Shown here: piece after piece, positions 54,063 through 62,479 of the stretch
How positions within the stretch are numbered: position 1 is the stretch's first letter
How the letters are laid out: the number at the start of each line of letters is the position of its first letter
DNA from: Pedobacter sp. ASV12
Lineage (GTDB): Bacteria > Bacteroidota > Bacteroidia > Sphingobacteriales > Sphingobacteriaceae
NCBI RefSeq assembly: GCF_016429155.1
Contig: NZ_JAELUC010000005.1
Span: 1 to 64,000, forward strand
Direction of reading: 5' to 3'
DNA: 64,000 bases
The notes under the pieces: model-generated
The model's database searches: none
What the model was told of the DNA's origin: nothing
The model's input: only the letters and a program-made list of their open reading frames with translations
Made by a program: the position numbers and the translations under genes

Positions 54063-54779
54063 ATGAAAAAGCTTTTTACCTTTTTGCTTTGCCTCTGCTT
54101 TGCGCAGGCTTTTGCCGCCAAGCCCAAAAACCAATATATTAGGATAACCACCGCTAAAGGCGAGTGCATCATCAAATTGTACAATGAAACGCCTTTGCAC
54201 CGCGATAATTTTATCAAACTGGCCAAAGAGGGCTATTACAATGGCACCTTGTTTCACCGGATTATCAAAGCCTTTATGATCCAAGGTGGCGACCCCGATT
54301 CGAAAAATGCCAAGCCTGATTCGCTTTTGGGCAACGGCGGTCCGAAATATACCATACCCGCCGAATTCCGCGACAGCCTTTTCCACAAAAAAGGCGTTTT
54401 GGCAGCCGCCAGGGAAGGCGACAATACCAATCCGGAAAAAGCATCCAGTGGCAGCCAGTTCTACATTGTACAAGGCAAGGTTTTTACCGACTCGATGCTC
54501 AACGTACTCGAAGAAAAACGACTGAAATTCAAAATCCCAACCTGGCAACGCGAAGTATACAAAACCATTGGCGGCGTACCGCACCTGGACCGTAACTATA
54601 CCGTTTATGGCGAAGTGGTTAAAGGCCTGGAAATGGTCGACCAAATTGCCGAGGCTGTTACCGACAAGAACAATCGCCCAAAGGAAGATATCAAAATGAC
54701 CGTTTCGGTACTTACCAATCGCGAAGCCAGAAAGCTTGAAAGAAAGCTGGCCAAAAAGGCCCGCCAAAAGAATACATAA
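54063..54779 (+). CDS. Peptidyl-prolyl cis-trans isomerase, cyclophilin type (exported)
   Basis: A 238-residue cyclophilin with a signal peptide (MKKLFTFLLCLCFAQAFA). Marks: TPLHRDNFIKLAKEGYYNGTLFHRIIKAFMIQGGDP (catalytic Arg in FHRI, seen as FHRIIK), SSGSQFYIVQG and VYGEVVKGLEMVD. An insertion of ~50 residues between the FHRI and QFYIV regions is common in Bacteroidota members. It should fold proteins in the periplasm. ATG is the normal start. Confidence 0.93.
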   Translation: MKKLFTFLLCLCFAQAFAAKPKNQYIRITTAKGECIIKLYNETPLHRDNFIKLAKEGYYNGTLFHRIIKAFMIQGGDPDSKNAKPDSLLGNGGPKYTIPAEFRDSLFHKKGVLAAAREGDNTNPEKASSGSQFYIVQGKVFTDSMLNVLEEKRLKFKIPTWQREVYKTIGGVPHLDRNYTVYGEVVKGLEMVDQIAEAVTDKNNRPKEDIKMTVSVLTNREARKLERKLAKKARQKNT

Positions 54780-54782
54780 TAC

Positions 54783-55550
54783 ATGAAAATCATTTCCTAT
54801 AACGTTAACGGCATCAGAGCCGCTGCCACCAAAGGTCTTTTCAACTGGCTACAGGCCACCGATGCCGATATGGTTTGCCTGCAGGAAGTAAAGGCCCTTC
54901 AAGAGCAGATTCCGGATATTTTAGCGCTCATTGAGCAGCTGGGTTATCATCATTACTGGTTTCCGGCCGAGAAAAAAGGCTATAGTGGTGTTGCCATCCT
55001 CACCAAAATTAAGCCCAACCACATCGCCTATGGCTGTGGCGAAGCCTGGATTGATGCCGAAGGCCGAATTTTAAGAGCCGATTTTGATGATTTTTCGCTG
55101 ATGAGCCTCTACATGCCCTCGGGTTCGAGCGGCGATGAAAGGCAATTGAAAAAATACGAATTCATGCGCTTTTTCGATGTGTACATCGACGAGTTGCGCA
55201 AGCTCCATCCCAATTTGATCATTTCGGGAGATTACAACATCTGCCACAAACCTATTGATATCCATAACCCTAAGTCAAATGCCAACTCGTCGGGATTTTT
55301 GCCCGAAGAACGCGAGTGGATGGAACTGTTTATGAACAATGGTTTTATCGATTCGTTCAGGCACTTTAACAAAGACCCGCACCACTACACCTGGTGGAGC
55401 TACCGTGCCGGTGCACGTGGCAAGAACCTGGGCTGGCGCATCGACTACCATTTGGCTTCGTTGCCGATGGAGCATCGTTTAAAAAATGTAAGGATTTTGC
55501 CCGATGCCCTGCATTCAGACCATTGTCCGGTTTTATTAGAAATTGATTGA
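54783..55550 (+). CDS. xth: Exodeoxyribonuclease III
   Basis: A 255-residue AP endonuclease/3'-exonuclease for base-excision repair. Motifs: ISYNVNGIRAAATKG, CLQEVK (metal Glu), SGDYNICHKPIDIHNP (catalytic Asp/Asn), RAGARGKNLGWRIDYHLA and HSDHCPVLL (Asp-His). The 3-base spacing to the cyclophilin gene suggests one transcript. Confidence 0.95.
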   Translation: MKIISYNVNGIRAAATKGLFNWLQATDADMVCLQEVKALQEQIPDILALIEQLGYHHYWFPAEKKGYSGVAILTKIKPNHIAYGCGEAWIDAEGRILRADFDDFSLMSLYMPSGSSGDERQLKKYEFMRFFDVYIDELRKLHPNLIISGDYNICHKPIDIHNPKSNANSSGFLPEEREWMELFMNNGFIDSFRHFNKDPHHYTWWSYRAGARGKNLGWRIDYHLASLPMEHRLKNVRILPDALHSDHCPVLLEID

Positions 55551-55590
55551 TAAACAGGCGGGCTTACTGCCGGCTACTTGATCCTACGTT

Positions 55591-56832
55591 ATGCTGATTA
55601 CAAACATTAAAGGCCTGGTTGGCGTTCATCCCAAAGAAAAGCTGTCGCTCCGCGGACAAGAGCTGGCCGATTTGCCCGTTTTGGAAGATGCATGGATCCT
55701 GTTAGAAGACGGCTTAATCAAAGATTTTGGCACGATGGATTCGATTCCGGCCCAAATCTCAACCCTCCCTTCTCAAATCTCGGCAAAAGGCCGTTACGTT
55801 TTCCCTTCCTGGTGCGATAGCCACACGCATATTGTTTTTGCCGCTCCACGCGAAGAGGAATTTGCCCTCAAAATTGCCGGAAAAAGCTATGAGGAAATTG
55901 CCGCTGCTGGCGGAGGCATCCTCAACTCTGCCCGCAAGCTACAGGATGCCAGCGAAGACGATCTTTTTGAAAGTGCCAGTGCCCGGTTGCGCGACATGAT
56001 CAAAAAAGGCACGGGTGCCGTAGAAATCAAGAGCGGCTATGGTTTGAGCGTGGCCAGCGAACTGAAAATGTTGCGGGTCATTCAGCGTTTAAAGCAAACT
56101 TTCCCTATTCCGATCAAAGCCACTTTATTGGCGGCGCATGCCTATCCGCAAGCCTATAAAAATGATCATACCGGCTATATCAGGCTCATTACCGAAGAAT
56201 TGTTGCCTGCCGTAGCCAAAGAAAACCTGGCCAACTACATGGATGTCTTTTGCGAGCAGGGTTTCTTTTCCATCAGCGAAACCGACGAATTGCTCAGCGC
56301 AGGTGCCCAGTATGGCCTCAAACCCAAAATACACGCCAACCAGCTTTCGGTTTCGGGCGGGGTACAAATCGGTGTACAGCACCATGCCGTATCGGTCGAC
56401 CATTTGGAAGAAACCGATGGTTCGGTACTGGCTTGTTTATCGAGCAGCGACACCATCGCTACCCTTTTGCCTTCGTGTTCTTTTTACTTGGGCATTCCGT
56501 TTGCCAACGCCCGTGGCTTGGTCAATGCCAATGCCATTGTGGCTTTAGCAAGCGATTATAATCCAGGTTCTACTCCATCGGGCAATATGAATTTTGTGGT
56601 TTCGTTAGGGTGTATCAAGCTAAAACTACAGCCACAAGAAGCCATTAATGCCTGTACCTTGAATGGCGCAGCAGCCATGGAAATGAGCCACGAACTGGGC
56701 AGTATCGCCATTGGCAAAAGGGCCAATTTATTCATCACCAGGCCCATGCCTTCCTTAGCATTTTTGCCTTACAGCTTTGGTCAATCACAAGTAGAAACGG
56801 TTATTTTAAACGGAGAGGTTTACCATGGATAG
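55591..56832 (+). CDS. hutI: Imidazolonepropionase
   Basis: A 413-residue metal-dependent amidohydrolase of histidine degradation; converts imidazolone-5-propionate to N-formimidoyl-L-glutamate. Metal ligands: WCDSHTHIVFAAPR (HxH), HAYPQAY, IHANQLS, VDHLEETD and ALASDYNPGSTPSGNM. IKSGYGLSV is the usual substrate loop. It overlaps hutG by 8 bases. The other hut genes (hutH, hutU) are not in the window. Confidence 0.95.
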   Translation: MLITNIKGLVGVHPKEKLSLRGQELADLPVLEDAWILLEDGLIKDFGTMDSIPAQISTLPSQISAKGRYVFPSWCDSHTHIVFAAPREEEFALKIAGKSYEEIAAAGGGILNSARKLQDASEDDLFESASARLRDMIKKGTGAVEIKSGYGLSVASELKMLRVIQRLKQTFPIPIKATLLAAHAYPQAYKNDHTGYIRLITEELLPAVAKENLANYMDVFCEQGFFSISETDELLSAGAQYGLKPKIHANQLSVSGGVQIGVQHHAVSVDHLEETDGSVLACLSSSDTIATLLPSCSFYLGIPFANARGLVNANAIVALASDYNPGSTPSGNMNFVVSLGCIKLKLQPQEAINACTLNGAAAMEMSHELGSIAIGKRANLFITRPMPSLAFLPYSFGQSQVETVILNGEVYHG

Positions 56833-57835
56833 GCTCCGGATCTATACGCAGGGCGATATTCTGGAACTGGTAAATACCCGTCACGGCGAAACCAAATTGG
56901 GCGAAAAAGTGCAGGTCTATCATCGCGAACCTGCCCCGGAAGATGGCATCACCTTAGCAAACCTCAAAAATTCTCCGGCCAAATTTGTGTTGCTGGGCAT
57001 CCCCGAAGACATTGGCGTAAGGGCAAATCATGGAACCGGTGGCACGGCCAGCGCCTGGCCAGCAGCCTTGAAAACCCTGCTTAATATCCAAAGCAATCCG
57101 TTTTTAAGTGGCGAAGAAATTTTGGTGCTTGGCCATTTCGATATAGCCGAGCCCTTGGATCAATCGGTAACGGCATTAAGAGGCAAAACCGCAGCGATAG
57201 ACCTTTTGGTTTACCCTGTAATTCAGTTGATTGTGGCGGCCGGTAAAATTCCGATTGTGATTGGTGGCGGTCACAACAATGCTTTTCCTATCATCTGGGG
57301 CGCTTTTTTAGCGCAACAACAAGCACTTAACGTGGTTAATATCGATGCCCATGCCGACTTGCGAAACACCGAAGAAGGCCGCCACAGCGGCAACGGCTTT
57401 AGCCATGCCCTAGCCAATGGCTATTTAAACCAATACCGCATTTTTGGCCTGCACCAAAACTACGTAAACAAAGCACTGCCAAGCCATATAGCAAACAGTA
57501 GCAACCTAAAAGCACGTTATTTTGAAGATCTGTTGCAAAGCCAGTCGATCTGCCATGAATGGCAATCGTTTATCGAAGACCTCGATTCGCCCTTGGGGTT
57601 AGAAATCGATCTCGACAGCATCGAAAACGTATTGTCGAGCGCCAGCAGTCCATCTGGGTTTGCCCTCAACGATATTCGCCGCATGCTATTGCACAATCGC
57701 AAAAAATGGAGCTATTTGCATATTTGCGAAGGAGCCACTAAATTGGCCAACGGCCGCGAGGATTTAGGCACCGGCAAAACCATAGCCTATTTGGTGACCG
57801 ATTTTATTAAAAACTACCTGAACAGTAACGTTTAA
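56825..57835 (+). CDS. hutG: Formimidoylglutamase
   Basis: A 336-residue arginase/ureohydrolase-family enzyme with binuclear manganese site: GGGHNNAFP (His), VNIDAHADLR (DAHxD), and EIDLDSIE (DxD). It hydrolyses N-formimidoylglutamate to glutamate and formamide. Being fused to hutI in one transcript by an 8-base overlap fixes the annotation over arginase or agmatinase. The start ATG lies inside hutI. Confidence 0.9.
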   Translation: MDRLRIYTQGDILELVNTRHGETKLGEKVQVYHREPAPEDGITLANLKNSPAKFVLLGIPEDIGVRANHGTGGTASAWPAALKTLLNIQSNPFLSGEEILVLGHFDIAEPLDQSVTALRGKTAAIDLLVYPVIQLIVAAGKIPIVIGGGHNNAFPIIWGAFLAQQQALNVVNIDAHADLRNTEEGRHSGNGFSHALANGYLNQYRIFGLHQNYVNKALPSHIANSSNLKARYFEDLLQSQSICHEWQSFIEDLDSPLGLEIDLDSIENVLSSASSPSGFALNDIRRMLLHNRKKWSYLHICEGATKLANGREDLGTGKTIAYLVTDFIKNYLNSNV

Positions 57836-57852
57836 CCTGATATACATCACCT

Positions 57853-59373
57853 ATGAAAAAAATCACCCTGGCCTTTGCTTTTGCAACGGCCTTAGTTGGG
57901 CATGCCTTAGCCCAGCAAAAAACCATGCACACCAAGCCCAACGTCATTTACATTTACGCTGATGATTTGGGCTACGGCGACCTGAGCTGCTACGGCGCCA
58001 CCAAGCTCCATACGCCTAACCTTGACAAGCTGGCCAAGCAGGGGCTGCGTTTTACCAATGGCAATGCCACTTCTTCAACCTGTACGCCTTCTCGCTATGC
58101 CTTAATGACGGGCCAATATCCGTGGCGCAAACAGGGAACAGGCGTATTGCCCGGCGATGCGGCCCTGATTATTCCGACAGACAAAATGACCCTGCCCAAA
58201 GTATTCAAACAAGCAGGATATGCCACCGGCATTGTAGGCAAATGGCACTTGGGATTAGGAACGCAAGTGGCCAAAGACTGGAACGGCGAGATCAAGCCAG
58301 GTCCAAACGAGGTGGGTTTCGATTATTCCTTTATTTTTCCGGCAACGGCCGATCGCGTACCTACCGTATTTTTAGAGAACCAAAAGGTATTGGCGCTCGA
58401 CTTGAAAGATCCAATTGAGGTGAACTATAAAACCAAGGTGGGCAATGACCCAACGGGTAAAGAGCACCCTGAGCTGCTTAAAATGAAGTCGTCGCCAGGC
58501 CAGGGCCACGATGCCACCATAGTAAACGGCATCGGCCGCATTGGTTTCATGAGCGGTGGCCAAAGGGCGCGTTGGGTTGACGAAGAGGTATCGACCACCT
58601 TTTTATCCAAAGCCAAAAATTTCATTGCCACACATACGGCTAAGCCGTATTTCCTTTATTTCTGCTTAACCGAGCCTCATGTGCCACGCATGCCTGCCAC
58701 CATGTTCAAAGGCAAGAGCGGCTTGGGCTACCGTGGCGATGCCATTCTGCAGCTCGACTGGACCGTAGGCGAAATCATGAAGCAAGTGGAAGCAAGCGGA
58801 CAAAGCAAAAACACGTTGATTATTTTCAGTAGCGATAACGGCCCCGTATTAGACGACGGCTATCAAGACGAGGCTGTAACCCAACTTAACGGACATACGC
58901 CAACAGGGCCTTTAAGAGGGGGCAAATACAGCTCGCTGGAAGCCGGAACACGGGTGCCTTTTGTGGTAAGCTGGCCAGGCACGGTTAAGCCCGGCGTTTC
59001 TGCGGCCATGGTTTGCCAAATGGACCTGATCGCCTCTTTTGCCAGTCTGCTTCATGTGAAAATACCTGTCGGCGAGGCCACAGATAGCGAAAACACACTA
59101 AACGCCCTTCTGGGCAAGAGCGACAAAGGGCGAACCACTTTGGTTAAGCATTCCCGTTCACTATCATTGGTAAAAGATGGCTGGAAATACATTTCGCCAA
59201 ATAATGGGCCCGCTATGGATAAGCTGGTCGATATCGAAACAGGCAACTACCCTACGCCACAACTTTACCATTTAACAGAAGATATAGCCGAAAAAAGCAA
59301 CCTGGCTGAAAAGTATCCTGAAAAAGTAAAGGAATTGGCCGATTTGCTCGAAGCGATTAAAAAGAAGCCCTAG
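57853..59373 (+). CDS. Sulfatase (formylglycine-dependent, exported)
   Basis: A 506-residue type I sulfatase with a signal peptide (cleaved after VGHALAQ). Marks: IYADDLGYGDLSCYGA (metal Asp), the sulfatase signature STCTPSRYALMTGQ whose Cys is matured to formylglycine, GKWHLGLG, and SSDNGPVLDDG with the later metal and His residues. The Cys (not Ser) form needs a formylglycine-generating or anaerobic maturase, not seen here. It removes sulfate esters from polysaccharides or arylsulfates, the substrate being unknown. It starts 17 bases after hutG, but a functional tie to histidine use is doubtful. Confidence 0.93.
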   Translation: MKKITLAFAFATALVGHALAQQKTMHTKPNVIYIYADDLGYGDLSCYGATKLHTPNLDKLAKQGLRFTNGNATSSTCTPSRYALMTGQYPWRKQGTGVLPGDAALIIPTDKMTLPKVFKQAGYATGIVGKWHLGLGTQVAKDWNGEIKPGPNEVGFDYSFIFPATADRVPTVFLENQKVLALDLKDPIEVNYKTKVGNDPTGKEHPELLKMKSSPGQGHDATIVNGIGRIGFMSGGQRARWVDEEVSTTFLSKAKNFIATHTAKPYFLYFCLTEPHVPRMPATMFKGKSGLGYRGDAILQLDWTVGEIMKQVEASGQSKNTLIIFSSDNGPVLDDGYQDEAVTQLNGHTPTGPLRGGKYSSLEAGTRVPFVVSWPGTVKPGVSAAMVCQMDLIASFASLLHVKIPVGEATDSENTLNALLGKSDKGRTTLVKHSRSLSLVKDGWKYISPNNGPAMDKLVDIETGNYPTPQLYHLTEDIAEKSNLAEKYPEKVKELADLLEAIKKKP

Positions 59374-59440
59374 GCTTGCCACACTTGCGGAGTTTTAGGG
59401 ATTTCGCAAGTGTACGCTATTGCCCAATAATTACAACAAT

Positions 59441-59602
59441 TTAAAGCTCTTCTTCCTCGTAACGCTCGGCGGCCTTCATCATGATTTCCATGTCGGCCTT
59501 TTGCTGGGCGTTAAGCGGCTCTTCCTGCTCCTGCATTTCGAAAATGGTAATCATGGTTTCTTCGTACTGCTTGGCAGAGGTAATTCTAAAGTCCTTTTCC
59601 AT
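59441..59602 (-). CDS. Small protein resembling a HigA antitoxin N-terminus
   Basis: A 53-residue acidic helical protein starting MEKDFRITSAKQYEETM. The pattern (I-T/K-xx-QYExxMxxI, then PLNAQQKADMEIMMKA, YEEEEL) resembles the N-terminal segment of HigA/HTH antitoxins, but no HTH domain follows. The ATG at 59602 overlaps the stop region of the cyclo-ligase gene by 17 bases, and a longer start at 59665 exists. It could be a reduced regulator or a small protein in its own right. No toxin is next to it. Confidence 0.55.
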   Translation of the reverse strand: MEKDFRITSAKQYEETMITIFEMQEQEEPLNAQQKADMEIMMKAAERYEEEEL

Positions 59603-60173
59603 GGTTGTTAAGCGTAAAGTCGATAATTCGGTCGGGGGTAATGCATTTATCCAAGCGGATATCATTCAAATGTACATCATTAATTTGTGCTGCCGCATCA
59701 AAAAAAGATAATCCTATTTTTTGGGTATCTAAATTTTCCAAAAAGCGGTCGTAAAAGCCCTTGCCATAGCCCACGCGGTAGCCTCGCTCGTCAAAAGCCA
59801 GCAAAGGCACCAGCACCATATCGGGCGTTCCTTCAAAAGTATCGGCATTTTGAGGCTCGGGAATGCCAAACCGGTTAAGGGCTAAATCAGACTGGCCCTG
59901 GTAATGGAAATGGCTCATCAGGTTCGATTCGAAATCGGCCTTGGGCACAATTATTTTTATCTCCGGGTGTTGGCGCCGCAACCAATCGATCAGCGGCCAA
60001 GTATTGGGTTCTTTATGCCTGAGGATGGGCAAAAAGATATGAAGACTTTTTACGTTGGAAAAATCGAGTGTTTTAAAGCGCTCCAACAGCTTTTTGTTCA
60101 ATTCGGCGAGCTCTTGTTCGCCTAGCGAATTTCGTTGCCGTAAGGCTTGTTTGCGGAGGTCGGCTTTGCGCAT
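59586..60173 (-). CDS. 5-formyltetrahydrofolate cyclo-ligase
   Basis: A 195-residue enzyme; the ATG at 60173 (MRKADLRKQALRQRNSLGEQEL) matches the family start, and the upstream ATG at 60236 adds an unlikely leader. The signature is YRVGYGKGFYDRFLENL (ATP/folate binding). It converts 5-formyl-THF to 5,10-methenyl-THF using ATP. Its 3' end overlaps the small gene by 17 bases. Confidence 0.93.
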   Translation of the reverse strand: MRKADLRKQALRQRNSLGEQELAELNKKLLERFKTLDFSNVKSLHIFLPILRHKEPNTWPLIDWLRRQHPEIKIIVPKADFESNLMSHFHYQGQSDLALNRFGIPEPQNADTFEGTPDMVLVPLLAFDERGYRVGYGKGFYDRFLENLDTQKIGLSFFDAAAQINDVHLNDIRLDKCITPDRIIDFTLNNHGKGL

Positions 60174-60196
60174 GGCGATGGATGTTTGGGCCAATA

Positions 60197-60233
60197 TAAA
60201 AAAAATATGGCTTCGGGAACCACTCCGAAGCCA
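60197..60233 (-). terminator. Terminator of efp
   Basis: On the minus strand TGGCTTCGG (60233-60225) pairs with CCGAAGCCA (60216-60208), loop of 8, followed by a run of T. It lies 39 bases beyond the efp stop codon and upstream of the cyclo-ligase start. Confidence 0.85.
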
Positions 60234-60271
60234 CAATCAACCTAAACCTAAAACTAAACTATGAAAATTTA

Positions 60272-60832
60272 TTATTTTACTCTTTCAATATAGTCTCCTG
60301 TGCGTGTATCAACCTTAACTTTGTCGCCTTGGTTAATAAACATTGGGACTTTAATTTCTACCCCTGTTTCTACAGTTGCATATTTCATCGCGTTGGTAGA
60401 AGTATTGCCTTTTACTGCAGGCTCAGAATAGGTAATTTCCAACTCCACGTTCGAAGGCAATTGCGCCATGATTGGCTCGTCGCTTTCAAAGGCTACGATT
60501 ACGTTCAAGCCTTCTTTCAAGAACTTTACCCCTTCGCCAAATAAGAACTTAGGCACGGTGTATTGTTCGTAACTGGTGTTGTCCATTACCACCAACGAAT
60601 CGCCATCTTCGTAAAGATATTGGTAGTCGTTGGTTTCCACACGGCAAATCTCCACCTCTTCGTCAACACGGAAACGGTACTCTACCGATTTTCCTGTTTT
60701 AACATTGCGCATTTTAGCTTGATAAAAAGCTCTTAAATTGCCCGGCGTACGATGAATAAATTCTTCTACTTGTACCAAATCTCCGTTGAAGCGAAGAATG
60801 TTGCCGTTTTTAATGTCTGATGCTTTTGCCAT
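60272..60832 (-). CDS. efp: Elongation factor P
   Basis: A 186-residue EF-P with three OB/KOW-type domains (MAKASDIKNGNILRF, EITYSEPAVKGNTSTNAMK, INQGDKVKVDTRTGDY). It relieves ribosome stalling at polyproline. The loop tip reads HRTPGNLRAFY: the residue matching Lys34 of E. coli or Arg32 of Pseudomonas is Asn32. No known modifying enzyme would use Asn. Strong promoter and terminator flank it. Confidence 0.95.
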   Translation of the reverse strand: MAKASDIKNGNILRFNGDLVQVEEFIHRTPGNLRAFYQAKMRNVKTGKSVEYRFRVDEEVEICRVETNDYQYLYEDGDSLVVMDNTSYEQYTVPKFLFGEGVKFLKEGLNVIVAFESDEPIMAQLPSNVELEITYSEPAVKGNTSTNAMKYATVETGVEIKVPMFINQGDKVKVDTRTGDYIERVK

Positions 60833-60876
60833 TTGGTTTGAAATTGCGCCTATTCCTATGTCGCTTTTTCGTGGCG

Positions 60877-60908
60877 CAAAGGTATAGACTATTTTTTAAT
60901 TATACAAT
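60877..60908 (-). promoter_or_regulatory. Promoter of efp
   Basis: Minus-strand TACCTTTG (60877-60884) is a good -7 box (TAnnTTTG), with TTG at 60905-60907 as the -33 box, 20 bases apart. The ATG lies about 45 bases downstream. The remaining 60909-61043 is A/T-rich with no gene. Confidence 0.6.
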
Positions 60909-61043
60909 AGTAATTTTAAAATATTTTTTAATGTTGCTTTTAAACAGAAATAGGCCGTTTTTTGACCGAAATTTCTAAGGTAAAAGTATTTATTTATCGG
61001 TAATTATAGAACATATTTTGTCATCTTCTTCATCCTGTCCCGC

Positions 61044-61655
61044 TTACTTATAATCTGTAATGTTTAGCCGATGCTCGCAAAAATCGTATTCGTGAGCCTG
61101 GTTGGAACCGATAACCGTAATCCTGTTGCCGGCAAAACGGCCCATCAGCTCATGATACCAGGCCACCCCCTGCTCGTCGAGATTGGAGGTAGGCTCATCT
61201 AAAATCAAGATCGGCGTATCGGCGCAACAGGCCAAAGCCAGCTTGGTGCGTTGCTTCATGCCCGACGAAAAATGCTTCAGCGCCTTGTCCTTGGCTTTTT
61301 CGAGCCCCAAAATGTCAATCAGCGCCCTGGCATCGAGGCCTTGGGCGTAGTTTTTAAACTGGAAATGAAAGTTGATGGTTTCGGTTAGGCTAAACTCCTC
61401 TACCAAGTCGAGGTAAGGTCCGGCAAAGCTCAGATGCTGGTACACTTTCTCTACCGGCGTATCGGGGTTGCTGTATTTCAATTCGCCTTCCGATGGCGTA
61501 AGATTGCCCAGCAAAATACTCAATAAGGTCGACTTTCCGGAGCCATTAGGCCCCAAAACCGCGTATTTTTGACCCAAAACAAAGCGATAATCTACATTTC
61601 TGAAGATCCATTCCTTGTTAAAGCGCCTGCCAATATGATCGAGCTTGATTTCCAT
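61044..61655 (-). CDS. ABC transporter ATP-binding protein (stand-alone)
   Basis: A 203-residue ATPase with Walker A LGPNGSGKSTLL, Q-loop region YQHLSFAGPYLDLVEE, signature FSSGMKQRTKLALA and Walker B PILILDEPTSNLDEQG. Its Walker B Glu and Asp are intact. No permease is coded next to it. It is last in the lpx operon direction (38 bases after lpxA), so it may assist envelope lipid or organelle-type export, but that is inference. Confidence 0.88.
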   Translation of the reverse strand: MEIKLDHIGRRFNKEWIFRNVDYRFVLGQKYAVLGPNGSGKSTLLSILLGNLTPSEGELKYSNPDTPVEKVYQHLSFAGPYLDLVEEFSLTETINFHFQFKNYAQGLDARALIDILGLEKAKDKALKHFSSGMKQRTKLALACCADTPILILDEPTSNLDEQGVAWYHELMGRFAGNRITVIGSNQAHEYDFCEHRLNITDYK

Positions 61656-61693
61656 TAATGATTTACGCCGGGATTGGCAAAGCTTTGAGCAAT

Positions 61694-62479
61694 TTAACCG
61701 CTGGTTCCGAAGCCTCTCATTACGCCGCGGTTCGAGTTGCGGATAAAATCAACGATTTCATCGCGGATTTCGGTTGGCTGAAACTCGGCTTCAATAATGT
61801 CTAATGCCTTGGTTACGTTGTTGTTCTTTACAAAAAGTACGCGATAAATTTCTTGTATCTCGTTTATTTTTTCTGGCGAGAAACCTCTGCGGCGCAAGCC
61901 TACCGAGTTGATACCCACGTAAGATAGCGGCTCCCGTGCGGCCTTTACATAAGGGGGAACATCTTTACGCACCAACGAACCACCGGTTACAAAGGCGTGC
62001 GAACCCACTTTTACAAACTGGTGGATGGCCACCAAGCCTGCCAGCACCACATAATCGCCAATGGTAATGTGTCCGGCCAAGGTAGTACTGTTAGAAAAGA
62101 TACAGTTGTTGCCCACTTCGCAATCGTGTGCAATGTGCGAATAAGCCTGAATCAGACAGTTGCTGCCAATTACCGTTTTCCATTTGTCTTTGGTGCCGCG
62201 GTTAATGGTTACGCATTCGCGAATGGTGGTATTGTCGCCGATTTCTGCAGTGGTTACTTCGCCGGCAAATTTCAAATCCTGCGGAATGCCCGAAATAACC
62301 GAGCCCGGGAAAATACGGCAGTTTTTACCGATGCGCGCACCGTCCATAATGACTACGTTAGACCCAATCCAAGTTCCTTCGCCAATTTCTACGTCTTTAT
62401 GAATAACCGCAAAGGGCTCAACAACTACATTGTCCGCAATTTTTGCTTGGGGGTGTATATAAGCTAGAGGTTGTATCAT
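61694..62479 (-). CDS. lpxA: Acyl-ACP--UDP-N-acetylglucosamine O-acyltransferase
   Basis: A 261-residue left-handed beta-helix enzyme, first step of lipid A synthesis: it transfers a 3-hydroxyacyl group from ACP to UDP-GlcNAc. The hexapeptide repeats (IHPQAKIADNVVVEPF, IGSNVVIMDG) and the catalytic His loop (IQAYSHIAHDCEVGNNCIF) are present. Its start shares one base with the stop of lpxC/fabZ (TAATG), so translation is coupled. Confidence 0.97.
   Translation of the reverse strand: MIQPLAYIHPQAKIADNVVVEPFAVIHKDVEIGEGTWIGSNVVIMDGARIGKNCRIFPGSVISGIPQDLKFAGEVTTAEIGDNTTIRECVTINRGTKDKWKTVIGSNCLIQAYSHIAHDCEVGNNCIFSNSTTLAGHITIGDYVVLAGLVAIHQFVKVGSHAFVTGGSLVRKDVPPYVKAAREPLSYVGINSVGLRRRGFSPEKINEIQEIYRVLFVKNNNVTKALDIIEAEFQPTEIRDEIVDFIRNSNRGVMRGFGTSG

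Noticed and set aside
54024..54767. A 247-codon open frame on the minus strand
   Set aside because: It is fully antisense to the cyclophilin gene, whose motifs are clear, and its translation is low-complexity hydrophobic/aromatic; a shadow frame.
55591..59373. hutI-hutG-sulfatase as one functional pathway
   Set aside because: Short spacing exists, but the sulfatase has no known role in histidine degradation, so only co-transcription could be suggested.
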